DNA of 48,020 bases from Mycobacterium nebraskense (GTDB taxonomy: Bacteria; Actinomycetota; Actinomycetes; Mycobacteriales; Mycobacteriaceae), in contig NZ_LQPH01000172.1 in the NCBI RefSeq assembly GCF_002102255.1, forward strand, positions 1 through 48,020, given 5' to 3'. Below, piece by piece: positions 16,163 to 24,800 of this stretch. Below the pieces are notes generated by a model. That model made no database searches and had not been told where the DNA came from. It saw nothing but the letters and a program-made list of their open reading frames with translations. Numbering within the stretch: the stretch's first letter is position 1; every line of letters begins with the position of its first letter. The translations under genes were made by a program, and so were the position numbers.

Positions 16163-17404
16163 ATGGCTGCGGTTATGTCTCACAATGCGCCGGTCGTGTT
16201 CGAGCTGGCCACCGCGGACACCTGGGCGGATCCCTGGCCGATGTACCGCGCGCTTCGCGACCACGATCCGGTGCACCACGTCGTCCCGGCCAAACGGCCC
16301 GAGCACGACTACTACGTGCTGTCTCGGCACGCCGACGTGTGGGCCGCTGCCCGTGACCACGAGACGTTCTCCTCCGCGCAGGGGCTGACGGTCAATTACC
16401 GTGACCTGGAAATGATTGGGCTGCAGGATAATCCACCGTTTGTGATGCAGGATCCGCCGGTGCACACCGAGTTTCGCAAATTGGTGTCCCGCGGCTTCAC
16501 GCCACGACAGGTCGAGGCGGTGGAGCCCAAGGTGCGCGAGTTCGTCGTCGAGCGCATCGAGCGGCTGCGCGCCGACGGCGGCGGCGACATCGTCACCGAG
16601 CTGTTCAAACCGCTGCCGTCGATGGTGGTCGCGCACTATCTCGGTGTGCCCGAAGCGGACCGGGCGCAATTCGACGGCTGGACTGATGCCATCGTCGCGG
16701 GAAACACGGCGGACGGCGGGATCGGCGCGGCGCTGGGAACCGTCGGTGATGCGGTCGGGTCGATGATGGCCTACTTCACCCGTTTGATCGAGCGGCGCCG
16801 AACCGAGCCCGAGGACGACACCATCTCACACCTGGTCGCCGCCGGAGTGGGCGCCGACGGCGACATCGCCGGGACCCTGTCGGTGCTGGCATTCACCTTC
16901 ACCATGGTCACCGGCGGCAACGACACCACCACCGGAATGCTCGGTGGCTCAATGCCTTTGCTGCAGCAACGTCCCGACCAAAGGCGGCTTCTGATGGACG
17001 ATTTGGGGCTGATCCCCGACGCCGTCGAGGAGCTGCTGCGGCTGACCTCGCCGGTGCAGGGACTGGCCCGCACGACCACCCGCGACGTGAGGATCGGCGA
17101 CACCACCATCCCCGCCGGCCGCAAAGTGTTGCTGCTGTACGGGTCGGCCAACCGAGACGAGCGCCAATACGGCCCGGATGCCGGCGAACTCGACGTCACG
17201 CGGTGCCCGCGCAACATCATGACCTTCAGCCACGGCGCACACCATTGCCTGGGTGCGGCGGCGGCACGGGTGCAATCCCGGGTCGCGCTGACCGAACTGC
17301 TCACCCGCTGCCCGGATTTCGAGGTCGACGAGTCCGCGATCGTCTGGGCGGGTGGCAGTTACGTGCGACGCCCGCTGTCCGTGCCGGTTCGGGTGAGGTC
17401 CTGA
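16163..17404 (+). CDS. cyp130: Cytochrome P450 CYP130
   Basis: A 413-residue soluble P450. The haem-ligand loop is FSHGAHHCLGAAAAR (Cys at ~362); the I-helix oxygen motif is TGGNDTTTG, with Gly-Gly-Asn before Asp-Thr; EELLR is the K-helix ExxR. These and the overall sequence match M. tuberculosis CYP130 closely, an enzyme known to bind azoles and to N-demethylate aryl compounds in vitro; its natural substrate is unresolved. The start MAAVMSH matches the family N-terminus. The stop overlaps the TetR start (TGATG), so the two are translationally coupled, and the TetR protein probably regulates this promoter. Confidence 0.93.
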   Translation: MAAVMSHNAPVVFELATADTWADPWPMYRALRDHDPVHHVVPAKRPEHDYYVLSRHADVWAAARDHETFSSAQGLTVNYRDLEMIGLQDNPPFVMQDPPVHTEFRKLVSRGFTPRQVEAVEPKVREFVVERIERLRADGGGDIVTELFKPLPSMVVAHYLGVPEADRAQFDGWTDAIVAGNTADGGIGAALGTVGDAVGSMMAYFTRLIERRRTEPEDDTISHLVAAGVGADGDIAGTLSVLAFTFTMVTGGNDTTTGMLGGSMPLLQQRPDQRRLLMDDLGLIPDAVEELLRLTSPVQGLARTTTRDVRIGDTTIPAGRKVLLLYGSANRDERQYGPDAGELDVTRCPRNIMTFSHGAHHCLGAAAARVQSRVALTELLTRCPDFEVDESAIVWAGGSYVRRPLSVPVRVRS

Positions 17405-17982
17405 TGGCGAACGACTGGCTGGGGGCGCACCGCACCGAAGCGGCAGCGGACCGGATCCTCGACGCGGCCGAGCAGCTCTACACCGAGCGCGACCAGGCTT
17501 CGATCGGCATGAACGAAATCGCCAGGGCCGCAGGCTGTTCCCGCGCGACGCTGTACCGGTACTTCGAGAACCGCGAGGCGCTGCGAACCGCCTACGTGAA
17601 TCGCGAAACCCGCCGGCTCAGCCGCGCGATCAAGGAGCAGATCGGCGGCATCGACGATCCCCGGGAACGGCTGGTCGCGAGCATCACCGCCACGCTGCGG
17701 ATGGTTCGTGGCAGCCGCGCGTTGGCGTCGTGGTTCGCCATCTCCCGGCCGCCGATCGGCGCCGAGGTGGCCGGGCAGTCCGAGGTGATCACCGCCCTGG
17801 CCGCCGCGTTCGTCGGCTCGCTCGGGCCCGAAGACCCCGCCATCGTGGAGCGCCGGGCGCGCTGGATGGTGCGAGTGATCACTTCGCTGTTGCAGTTCCC
17901 CGGTCGAGACGACGCCGACGAGCGGGCGATGATCGAAGAGTTCGTCGTCCCGATCGTGACGCCGGTTTCCGCGCGCAGCTAG
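17404..17982 (+). CDS. TetR-family transcription regulator (Rv1255c homologue)
   Basis: A 192-residue regulator. The N-terminal helix-turn-helix is MNEIARAAGCSRATLYRYF (about residues 36-54), preceded by a typical TetR helix (ADRILDAAEQLYTER). The rest is a ligand-binding helical domain; the ligand is unknown. ATG 17404 overlaps the cyp130 TGA by one base. Its gene context suggests autoregulation and control of cyp130, possibly through half-sites at 16130-16163; this is inference. Confidence 0.9.
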   Translation: MANDWLGAHRTEAAADRILDAAEQLYTERDQASIGMNEIARAAGCSRATLYRYFENREALRTAYVNRETRRLSRAIKEQIGGIDDPRERLVASITATLRMVRGSRALASWFAISRPPIGAEVAGQSEVITALAAAFVGSLGPEDPAIVERRARWMVRVITSLLQFPGRDDADERAMIEEFVVPIVTPVSARS

Positions 17983-18055
17983 GTGTACCGGCAGCTGGTG
18001 CCGCGCCCGTTCGTCACTCCCGCCACATTGTTCCCCGGCCGGAACCAACGCTCGA

Positions 18056-18126
18056 AGTGCCCGCCTCTCAGCGACAAACCCGCCTGGTCGCGCGCGCATC
18101 GCAATTGTCGCTGAGAGGCGGGCACT
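18056..18126. repeat. Perfect 22-bp inverted repeat between convergent genes
   Basis: The arm at 18056-18077 (starting AGTGCCCGCC, ending GCGACAA) is perfectly complementary to 18105-18126; the 27-base loop is 18078-18104. It lies nearly central in the gap between the convergent tetR (ends 17982) and acyltransferase (ends 18196) genes. It may be a bidirectional terminator without U-tract or a copy of a dispersed palindrome. The remaining ~210-base gap shows nothing else. Confidence 0.75.
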
Positions 18127-18195
18127 CCGCTGCCCACTTCCGCACCGATGCGCCTGGGGCGGATGGGGCGGATAGGACTCGCTGATCCAGGCGGC

Positions 18196-19335
18196 TCAGG
18201 TCCGCACACGCGTGAAGCTGTGCAGGAGCCAGGCCAGCGGAATGGTCAACACCATCGTTGCGAGGAACAGGTTCAGCATCGAGCCGGTGTAGACGTGCGC
18301 GCGAACGATGTAGACCATGGCGAATTCCATGGTGATCAGGTGGATCAGGAAGATCTCGTAAGAGATCTCCCCCAACCACACCATCGGCCGCGTCGCCAGC
18401 AGCCGCCAATACCAACCCTGATCCCCCAGGGCCAGTGGCGCCACCGCGAGCGCGGCGATCACGGCGTAAAAGCAGGTCTTGAACAAGGCCTCGCTCAGCG
18501 TCGCCGGCGACGTGGTGGGCGCGCCGGCGATGGGAGTCGAGACGATGAAATAGCAGACGATGGCCAGCGGTATGGCCACGAACGCGTAGCCGCGCACGCC
18601 CATCGCCTCCAGCACGGCCAGCAACATCCCGGCGAGGAACCAGGCGAGGTAGGTGGGCAGCCACAGCCGCGCGCCGTCGGGAAACCAGTGATCGGTGTGC
18701 ACGAGGACCAGCCAGGCCGGGCTGATCAGCGTCATCGCGGCGAGAGCACCCAGCAGTAGCCTCGGCTGCCACCGCCGGCGGCAGACGAGCACCAACAGCA
18801 CGTATGCCAGCAGCGGGAGCAGCACGTAGAAGGACGCTTCCACCGCGAGGCTCCACATCTGGGTCAGGCCCTGATGCAGGTACTTCCCCAGGTAGCCGTT
18901 GCAGTAGATCTGCGTCAGCGTCAGGTTGCGCACCAGTCCGAGCCAGGTGTGCCCGGGGTTGGGTCCGGCCTCGCGGAAGTGGTACAGCACATAGGCGAAC
19001 AGCACGGTGATGACGTAGGCCGGCATGATGCGCCGAACCCGGTGCCACGCATAGCGACTCAGCGACGGCGGCGGCGCGCCGGTGGCGGCGGATTTCAACC
19101 AAGGACGGAAGAGCAGGAAGCCGGACAGCACGAAGAAGATCGGCACGCCGATCTCCAGCCGGGAGCCGACCAGGCCCCAATAGCCGTGGGTGTACTTGCC
19201 GGTGGAGTACGCCGCATGGGTGCCGACGACGAGGAGGGCGGCGACGGCGCGGATTCCGGTCAGCGACGCGACCCGGTCGACGTGAGCGGTCTGCTCGAGT
19301 CCGCCCTGGGCGTCTTGTTCTTCGGACAGGGTCAT
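18196..19335 (-). CDS. Membrane acyltransferase 3 family protein (Rv1254 homologue)
   Basis: A 379-residue integral membrane acyltransferase of the OafA/NodX type with about ten membrane segments. Family landmarks: LTGIRAVAALLVVGTHAAY (the His of the R-H active region), GVPIFFVLSGFLLFRPW, YAWHRVRRIMPAYV, and QMWSLAVEASFYVLLPLL. Such enzymes transfer an acyl group from a cytoplasmic donor to an envelope carbohydrate or lipid; the acceptor is unknown. The start overlaps the deaD stop by four bases (19332-19335), so translation is coupled. The following convergent gap contains the long inverted repeat. Confidence 0.9.
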   Translation of the reverse strand: MTLSEEQDAQGGLEQTAHVDRVASLTGIRAVAALLVVGTHAAYSTGKYTHGYWGLVGSRLEIGVPIFFVLSGFLLFRPWLKSAATGAPPPSLSRYAWHRVRRIMPAYVITVLFAYVLYHFREAGPNPGHTWLGLVRNLTLTQIYCNGYLGKYLHQGLTQMWSLAVEASFYVLLPLLAYVLLVLVCRRRWQPRLLLGALAAMTLISPAWLVLVHTDHWFPDGARLWLPTYLAWFLAGMLLAVLEAMGVRGYAFVAIPLAIVCYFIVSTPIAGAPTTSPATLSEALFKTCFYAVIAALAVAPLALGDQGWYWRLLATRPMVWLGEISYEIFLIHLITMEFAMVYIVRAHVYTGSMLNLFLATMVLTIPLAWLLHSFTRVRT

Positions 19336-21032
19336 CCGGTGTGTTTCCTGCGCGGCTTTCCGCCGTCACGGCCGCGGGGCTTTGTCGCCGACCGGTCCGG
19401 CTGAAGGTTGATCAGCACTCCCGAAATGCGGGTGTGCTCGAGCTTTTTCAGTGTCGACTTGGGCAGCTTGGCCGGCAACTCCACCAGCGAGAAGTCAGGG
19501 CCGATGGCGATGTGGCCGAAATCGCTGCGATGCAGGCCGCCTTCGTTGGCGATGGCGCCGACGATCGAGCCGGGGCCGATCTTGTGCCGCTTGCCGACCG
19601 CGATGCGGTAGGTAGTGAATGGCCGTGTGTTCCTTGGCTTTTCGGGACGATCGCGATGCTCGGCGGGCCGCTCGCGCCGTTCGCGCGGCGGCTCGGGCGC
19701 CATCAGGAACTCTTCACCGTCGCGGGAGTGCAGCGCCAGCGCCGCGGCTATGTCGGCCAACGGGACATCGTGCTCGCGTTCGTAGTCCTCGACCAGCTTG
19801 CGGAACAACTCGATCCCCGGACGGCTTAGCGACGCGGTGATGGAATCGGCGAACCTCGCCACCCGCTGGGCGTTGACATCCTCGACGGTGGGAAGCTCGG
19901 CCTCGGTGAGCGTTTGCCGCGTTGCCTTTTCGATCGCCTTGAGCAGGTGACGCTCCCGCGGGGAAACGAACAGCAGCGCGGTCCCCGAACGCCCGGCCCG
20001 GCCGGTGCGCCCGATGCGATGCACGTAGGACTCGGTGTCGTGCGGGATGTCGTAGTTGAGCACGTGCGATATCCGCTCCACGTCCAGCCCGCGCGCGGCC
20101 ACGTCGGTGGCGACCAGGATGTCGATGCCGCCGTCCTTCAGCGCGGCGACGGTCCGTTCGCGCTGGCCTTGTGGGATGTCGCCGTTGATGGCGGCCGCGG
20201 AAAAACCTCGGGCCCTTAGCTTTTCCGCGACTTCCTCGGTGGCCTGCTTGGTGCGTACGAAGACGATCATCGCCTCGAACGGCTCCACTTCCAGGACCCG
20301 GGTCAGCGCGTCCATCTTGCGCGGACCGGCAACCTGGATGTAGCGCTGCGAAATGTTGTCGGCGGTAGCGGTTTTGGCTTTGGTGGCGACCTCGAGCGGA
20401 TCGTGCAGGTACTTGGTGGTGAGCTTGCGGATCGCGGGCGGCATGGTCGCCGAAAACAAGGCCACCTGTTTGTATTCCGGAGTTTCGGACAGTATGCGAT
20501 CAACTTCTTCGGCGAAGCCCATGGTGAGCATCTCGTCCGCCTCGTCGAGCACCAGGTAGTCGACGTGGGAGAGGTCCAGCGTCCCGCGCTCGAGGTGGTC
20601 GATGACGCGGCCCGGAGTACCGACCACCACCTGGGCGCCGCGCCGCAGCCCGGCCAGCTGAACCGTGTAGGAGGAGCCGCCGTAAATGGGCAGCACGTTG
20701 ATCTGCGGCAGATGGGCCCCGTAGCGGCTGAACGCCTCGGCGACCTGCAGCGCCAACTCACGGGTCGGCGCCAGCACCAGCGCTTGGGTCACCTTGCTGG
20801 CGACGTCGATCTTGGACAGGATCGGGATCGCGAACGCCGCCGTCTTGCCGGTGCCGGTCTGCGCCAGCCCGACGACGTCCGAGCCCGCCATCAGCGCCGG
20901 AATCGTCGCCGCCTGGATGCCCGTGGGTGACTCGTAGCCGACGTCGGCGATCGCCCGCAGGACGGAGGGGTGGATCTGCAGGTCGGCAAACGTCGTAGAG
21001 GCAGCCTCAGGCGAGCTGTCCGGGAGGGTCAT
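19332..21032 (-). CDS. deaD: ATP-dependent RNA helicase DeaD (cold-shock DEAD-box)
   Basis: A 566-residue DEAD-box helicase. Motifs in order: Q motif (PTGIQAATIP), I (AQTGTGKT), Ia (PTRELALQ), Ib (TPGRVIDHL), II (LDEADEML), III (SATMP), IV-VI including VATDVAARGLDVE and HRIGRTGRAG. After residue ~470 a DbpA-type RNA-binding fold follows (TYRIAVGKRHKIGPGSIVGA), then a basic tail. It unwinds rRNA and mRNA structures in ribosome assembly and cold adaptation. The -10 TAGACT (21047-21042) is nine bases from the ATG, giving almost no leader. Two palindromic repeats lie directly upstream. It is coupled to the acyltransferase. Confidence 0.95.
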   Translation of the reverse strand: MTLPDSSPEAASTTFADLQIHPSVLRAIADVGYESPTGIQAATIPALMAGSDVVGLAQTGTGKTAAFAIPILSKIDVASKVTQALVLAPTRELALQVAEAFSRYGAHLPQINVLPIYGGSSYTVQLAGLRRGAQVVVGTPGRVIDHLERGTLDLSHVDYLVLDEADEMLTMGFAEEVDRILSETPEYKQVALFSATMPPAIRKLTTKYLHDPLEVATKAKTATADNISQRYIQVAGPRKMDALTRVLEVEPFEAMIVFVRTKQATEEVAEKLRARGFSAAAINGDIPQGQRERTVAALKDGGIDILVATDVAARGLDVERISHVLNYDIPHDTESYVHRIGRTGRAGRSGTALLFVSPRERHLLKAIEKATRQTLTEAELPTVEDVNAQRVARFADSITASLSRPGIELFRKLVEDYEREHDVPLADIAAALALHSRDGEEFLMAPEPPRERRERPAEHRDRPEKPRNTRPFTTYRIAVGKRHKIGPGSIVGAIANEGGLHRSDFGHIAIGPDFSLVELPAKLPKSTLKKLEHTRISGVLINLQPDRSATKPRGRDGGKPRRKHTG

Positions 21033-21041
21033 CGTCCAAGG

Positions 21042-21047
21042 AGTCTA
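21042..21047 (-). promoter_or_regulatory. -10 element of deaD
   Basis: TAGACT on the minus strand (21047-21042) lies nine bases upstream of the deaD ATG. The first copy of the palindromic repeat (21048-21076) abuts it and covers the -35 position. Confidence 0.45.
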
Positions 21048-21131
21048 GTGGTGATCGCGAGCTCAGCGGTGCTGAGCGCGGCGGGTCACCACCATGAGGC
21101 CCGTGGTGATCGCGAGCTCAGCGGAGCTGAG
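21048..21131. repeat. Two direct copies of a palindrome-bearing 29-bp repeat
   Basis: The segment 21048-21076 recurs at 21103-21131 with one mismatch. Each ends in CTCAGC-N3-GCTGAG, a perfect palindrome (21062-21076 and 21117-21131). The period is 55 bases, close to five helix turns. Between them TCACCAC (21086-21092) is complementary to the GTGGTGA that begins each copy. The location, in the divergent deaD/lprE gap and over the deaD -35, suggests an operator or a REP-like element. Confidence 0.7.
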
Positions 21132-21209
21132 ACTGCCGCGCCCGCGTGATCATGAGCACAGCTTTGCCGAGTCCGGCCACGCCTGTCACACCCCCGCGCG
21201 CGATGACGG

Positions 21210-21215
21210 TACGGT
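21210..21215 (+). promoter_or_regulatory. -10 element of lprE
   Basis: TACGGT (21210-21215) ends seven bases before GTG 21223, the start that yields a normal lipoprotein signal peptide. Leaderless transcription is predicted. Confidence 0.45.
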
Positions 21216-21222
21216 GCGCGAT

Positions 21223-21813
21223 GTGTGGTCGCTACCCCGCCGTACCGAGCCACTGACCGGCTCGGCCGCTCTCGCGTTGATCGCTCTGACGTTGACCGGC
21301 TGTGGTTCGGGAGACTCCACGGTCGCCAAGACGCCGCAGGCTACGACGACCACCGAGACCCCGTCCATCACCGCCCCGGTTCAGCCTTCCGGTGCCGCCG
21401 CACCGCCCGGCAGCAATGCCGCGCCGGCCGACCCGTGCGCGGTCAATCTCGCCTCGCCCACCATCGCGAAGGTGGTCTCCGAGCTGCCGCGCGATCCGCG
21501 CAGCCAGCAAGGCTGGAACCCGGAGCCGCTGGCCGGCAACTACAACCAGTGCGCCCAGCTGTCGGCGGTGATCATCAAGGCCAACACCAACGCCGCCAAC
21601 CCCACCACCCGGGCGGTGCTGTTCCATCTCGGGCAGTTCATCCCGCAGGGGGTGCCCGACACCTACGGGTTCAACGGCGTCGACGCGGCGCAGACGACCG
21701 GCGACACGGTCGCGCTGACCTACCCCAGCGGCATCAACGGGTTGAACACCGATGTGCGGTTCCACTGGAACGGCAACGGCGTGGAGCTGATCGGCAACAC
21801 CCCCGGCCGCTAG
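21223..21813 (+). CDS. lprE: Lipoprotein LprE
   Basis: A 196-residue lipoprotein of the LppP/LprE family. The signal peptide is short and basic at first (WSLPRRTE), hydrophobic (AALALIALTLTG), with lipobox LTGC and the lipidated Cys at residue 27. A Thr/Pro/Ala-rich linker leads to a folded domain with two cysteines (DPCAVN, YNQCAQ). The in-frame ORF extends to 21094, but the extra 43 residues would put the signal peptide inside the protein and lie in the repeat region; GTG 21223 is chosen, with TACGGT seven bases before. LprE is linked to immune signalling in M. tuberculosis; biochemical role unknown. Confidence 0.88.
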   Translation: MWSLPRRTEPLTGSAALALIALTLTGCGSGDSTVAKTPQATTTTETPSITAPVQPSGAAAPPGSNAAPADPCAVNLASPTIAKVVSELPRDPRSQQGWNPEPLAGNYNQCAQLSAVIIKANTNAANPTTRAVLFHLGQFIPQGVPDTYGFNGVDAAQTTGDTVALTYPSGINGLNTDVRFHWNGNGVELIGNTPGR

Positions 21814-21853
21814 GCCCCTCGGCGAGGCCGCCTTTTCCGTCGGTCCCCTCACC

Positions 21854-21859
21854 TACAGT
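21854..21859 (+). promoter_or_regulatory. -10 element of the nuclease-helicase gene
   Basis: TACAGT (21854-21859) is seven bases upstream of GTG 21867, with no ribosome-binding sequence in the gap. This predicts a leaderless mRNA separate from lprE. Confidence 0.5.
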
Positions 21860-21866
21860 TGCTGCT

Positions 21867-24800
21867 GTGTTCGTCACCGGCGACAGCGTCGCGTACAGCG
21901 CGTCGGATCTCGCGGCCGCCGCCCGCTGCGAGTACGCACTGTTGCGGGATTTCGACGCGAAGCTGGGCTGGGGACCCACCGCCACGGCCGAGGACGACCT
22001 GCTCGCGCGGACCGCCGTCCTCGGGAACGAGCACGAGCGACGCGAACTGGACCGGCTGCGCGACGAGTTCGGCGATGGCGTCGCGGTCATCGGCCGCCCG
22101 GCCTTCACGGTCGCCGGCCTCGCGGCGGCCGCCGAGGCGACCCGGCGCGCCATCGCCGGTGGCGCGCCCGCGGTGTATCAGGCCGCGATGTTCGACGGCC
22201 GCTTCGTCGGCTTCGCCGACTTTCTGGTGCGAGACGACGAGCGGTACCGAGTCATCGACACCAAGCTGGCCCGTTCGGCCAACGTCACCGCGCTGTTGCA
22301 GCTGGCCGCCTACGCCGACGCGCTGGCCGCCTCGGGTGTTCCGGTGGCGCCGGAGGCCGAACTGCATCTGGGCGACGGGACGGCTGCGCGCTATCGCGTC
22401 CGCGACCTGGTTCCGGTTTACCGCTCCCAGCGCGCGCGATTGCAGCGGCTCCTCGATGAGCACCACGCCGGGGGCACCGCGGTCCGCTGGGACGACGAGG
22501 GCGTGGGCGCCTGTCTGCGTTGCCCGTTGTGCACCGAGCAGTTGCATGCGACCGACGACCTGCTGCTGGTCGCCGGCATGCGGGTGGGCCAGCGCGACAA
22601 GCTGATTGACGCCGGGATCACCACGGTGTCCGACCTGGCCCAGCATGCCGGTCCCGTGCCGGACCTGGCGCCCGGCGCGGTCGGCAAACTGGCCGCCCAG
22701 GCGAGACTCCAAGTCCACCAACGCGAAACCGGCACGCCGCGGTTCGAGATGGTCGACCCGCAGCCGCTGACGCTGCTACCCGAACCGGACCCGGGTGACC
22801 TGTTCTTCGACTTCGAAGGCGACCCGCTGTGGACCGTCGACGGGCGGGAGTGGGGTCTGGAATACCTGTTCGGCGTCCTGGAAGCCGGGCCGGCCGGCAC
22901 GTTTCGCCCGTTGTGGGCGCACAACCGGGTGGACGAACGCAAGGCCCTGACCGATTTCCTGGCGATGGTGGCCAAGCGCCGCAAGCGCCGGCCGAACATG
23001 CACATCTACCACTACGCGCCGTATGAGAAGACGGCGTTGCTGCGGCTCGCCGGCCGCTACGGGGTCGGCGAGGACCAGGTTGACGAACTGCTGCGCAGCG
23101 GAACGCTGGTTGACCTTTACCCCCTGGTGCGCAAAAGCATTCGCGTGGGTGCGGAGTCGTTCAGCCTGAAGGCGCTGGAACCGCTCTACATGGGATCGCA
23201 GCTGCGGGCCGGCGATGTCACCACGGCCACCGGCTCGATCACCTCGTACGCCCGGTACTGCGAACTGCAGGCCGACGGTCGCGGCGACGAGGCCGCCTCG
23301 GTGCTCAAGGAGATCGAGGATTACAACCACTACGACTGCCGCTCGACCCAGGAACTGCGTAACTGGTTGATGTTGCGTGCCTACGAATCCGGCGTCGTGC
23401 CGATCGGCGCCCAGCCCGTCCGGGACGGCAATACCGTCGAGGACCGTGACCGGCTGGCGGTGACCCTGTCGACGTTCACCGGGGACGCCGCCGTCGGTGA
23501 TCGCACGCCCGAACAGACGGCGGTGGCGCTGCTCGCCGCGGCCCGCGGCTACCACCGGCGCGAGGACAAACCGTTCTGGTGGGCGCACTTTGACCGGCTG
23601 AACTTCCCCGTCGAAGAGTGGGCGGACAACACCGACGTCTTCATCGCCGAGCATGCGTCCGTCAGCGTCGACTGGAACACGCCACCCCGCGCGCGCAAGC
23701 CGCAGCGGCGGGTGCAACTTCGCGGCGAGCTGGCGCGCGGCGAGCTGATGACCGACGTCTTCGCCCTCTACGACCCCCCGGCCCCGCCCGGCATGTCCGA
23801 CGACCCCGACCGGCGGGCGGCCGGACGTGCCACGGTGATCGCGGCGGACGATCCGGCCGTGCCCACCGAAGTGACCATCGTTGAACGAGTGGGCAACGAC
23901 GGCAAGCCATTTCACCAACTTCCGTTCGCGCTCACCCCCGGACCGCCGATTCAGACGACCGCACTGCGTGAGTCGATCGAGGCGACGGCCGCCGCCGTCG
24001 CGGCCGGCTTGCCGCAGCTACCCCGCAGCGCGGTCGTCGACATCCTGCTGCGGCGCGCGCCCCGCACGCGTAGCGGCTCCGTACTGCCCCGTGGCGCCGA
24101 CGCCTCGAACACCACAGCCGACATCACCGCCGCGGTGAGGGACCTGGACTCGTCGTACCTGGCGGTGCACGGGCCGCCGGGCACCGGCAAGACGCACACC
24201 GCCGCCCGCGTGATCCAGCGCCTGGCCACCGACCATGGCTGGCGCATCGGCGTGGTGGCGCAATCCCATGCCACGGTGGAGAACCTGCTGGACTGTGTCA
24301 TCGACGCCGGGCTCGACCCGGCGCGGGTCGCGAAAAAGCGCAACGACCGCAGCGCCCCGCGCTGGCAGGAGATCGACAGCAGCGCCTACGCCGCATTCAT
24401 CGCCGGCACCGCGGGCTGCGTGGTGGGCGGTACGGCATGGGATTTCGCCAACGCCAATCGGGTACCGCGGGGCGGCCTGGACCTGTTGGTGATCGACGAG
24501 GCAGGCCAGTTCTGTTTGGCCAACACCGTCGCCGTGGCGCCGGCGGCCGCCAACCTGTTGCTGCTCGGCGACCCCCAGCAGCTGCCGCAGGTCAGCCAGG
24601 GAACCCACCCCGACCCGGTTGACACGTCCGCGCTCGACTGGCTGGTCGACGGTCAGCGCACCCTGCCCGACGAGCGTGGCTATTTTCTGGACCGTTCGTA
24701 CCGCATGCATCCGGCGGTCTGCGCCGCCGTCTCCGCGCTGTCGTACGAGGGAAGGCTGCATTCCCACGAGTGCACCGCTGCCCGACGGCTTGCCGGATAC

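Noticed and set aside
18068..19369. A 433-codon minus-strand frame longer than the annotated acyltransferase
   Set aside because: Its translation is Arg/Pro/Gly-rich without membrane segments or motifs; the 379-residue frame has a complete acyltransferase-3 pattern. It is a shadow frame of GC-rich DNA.
21225..21866. Upstream in-frame extension of the nuclease-helicase
   Set aside because: It runs through lprE in another frame and has low-complexity composition; GTG 21867 has a -10 and family length.
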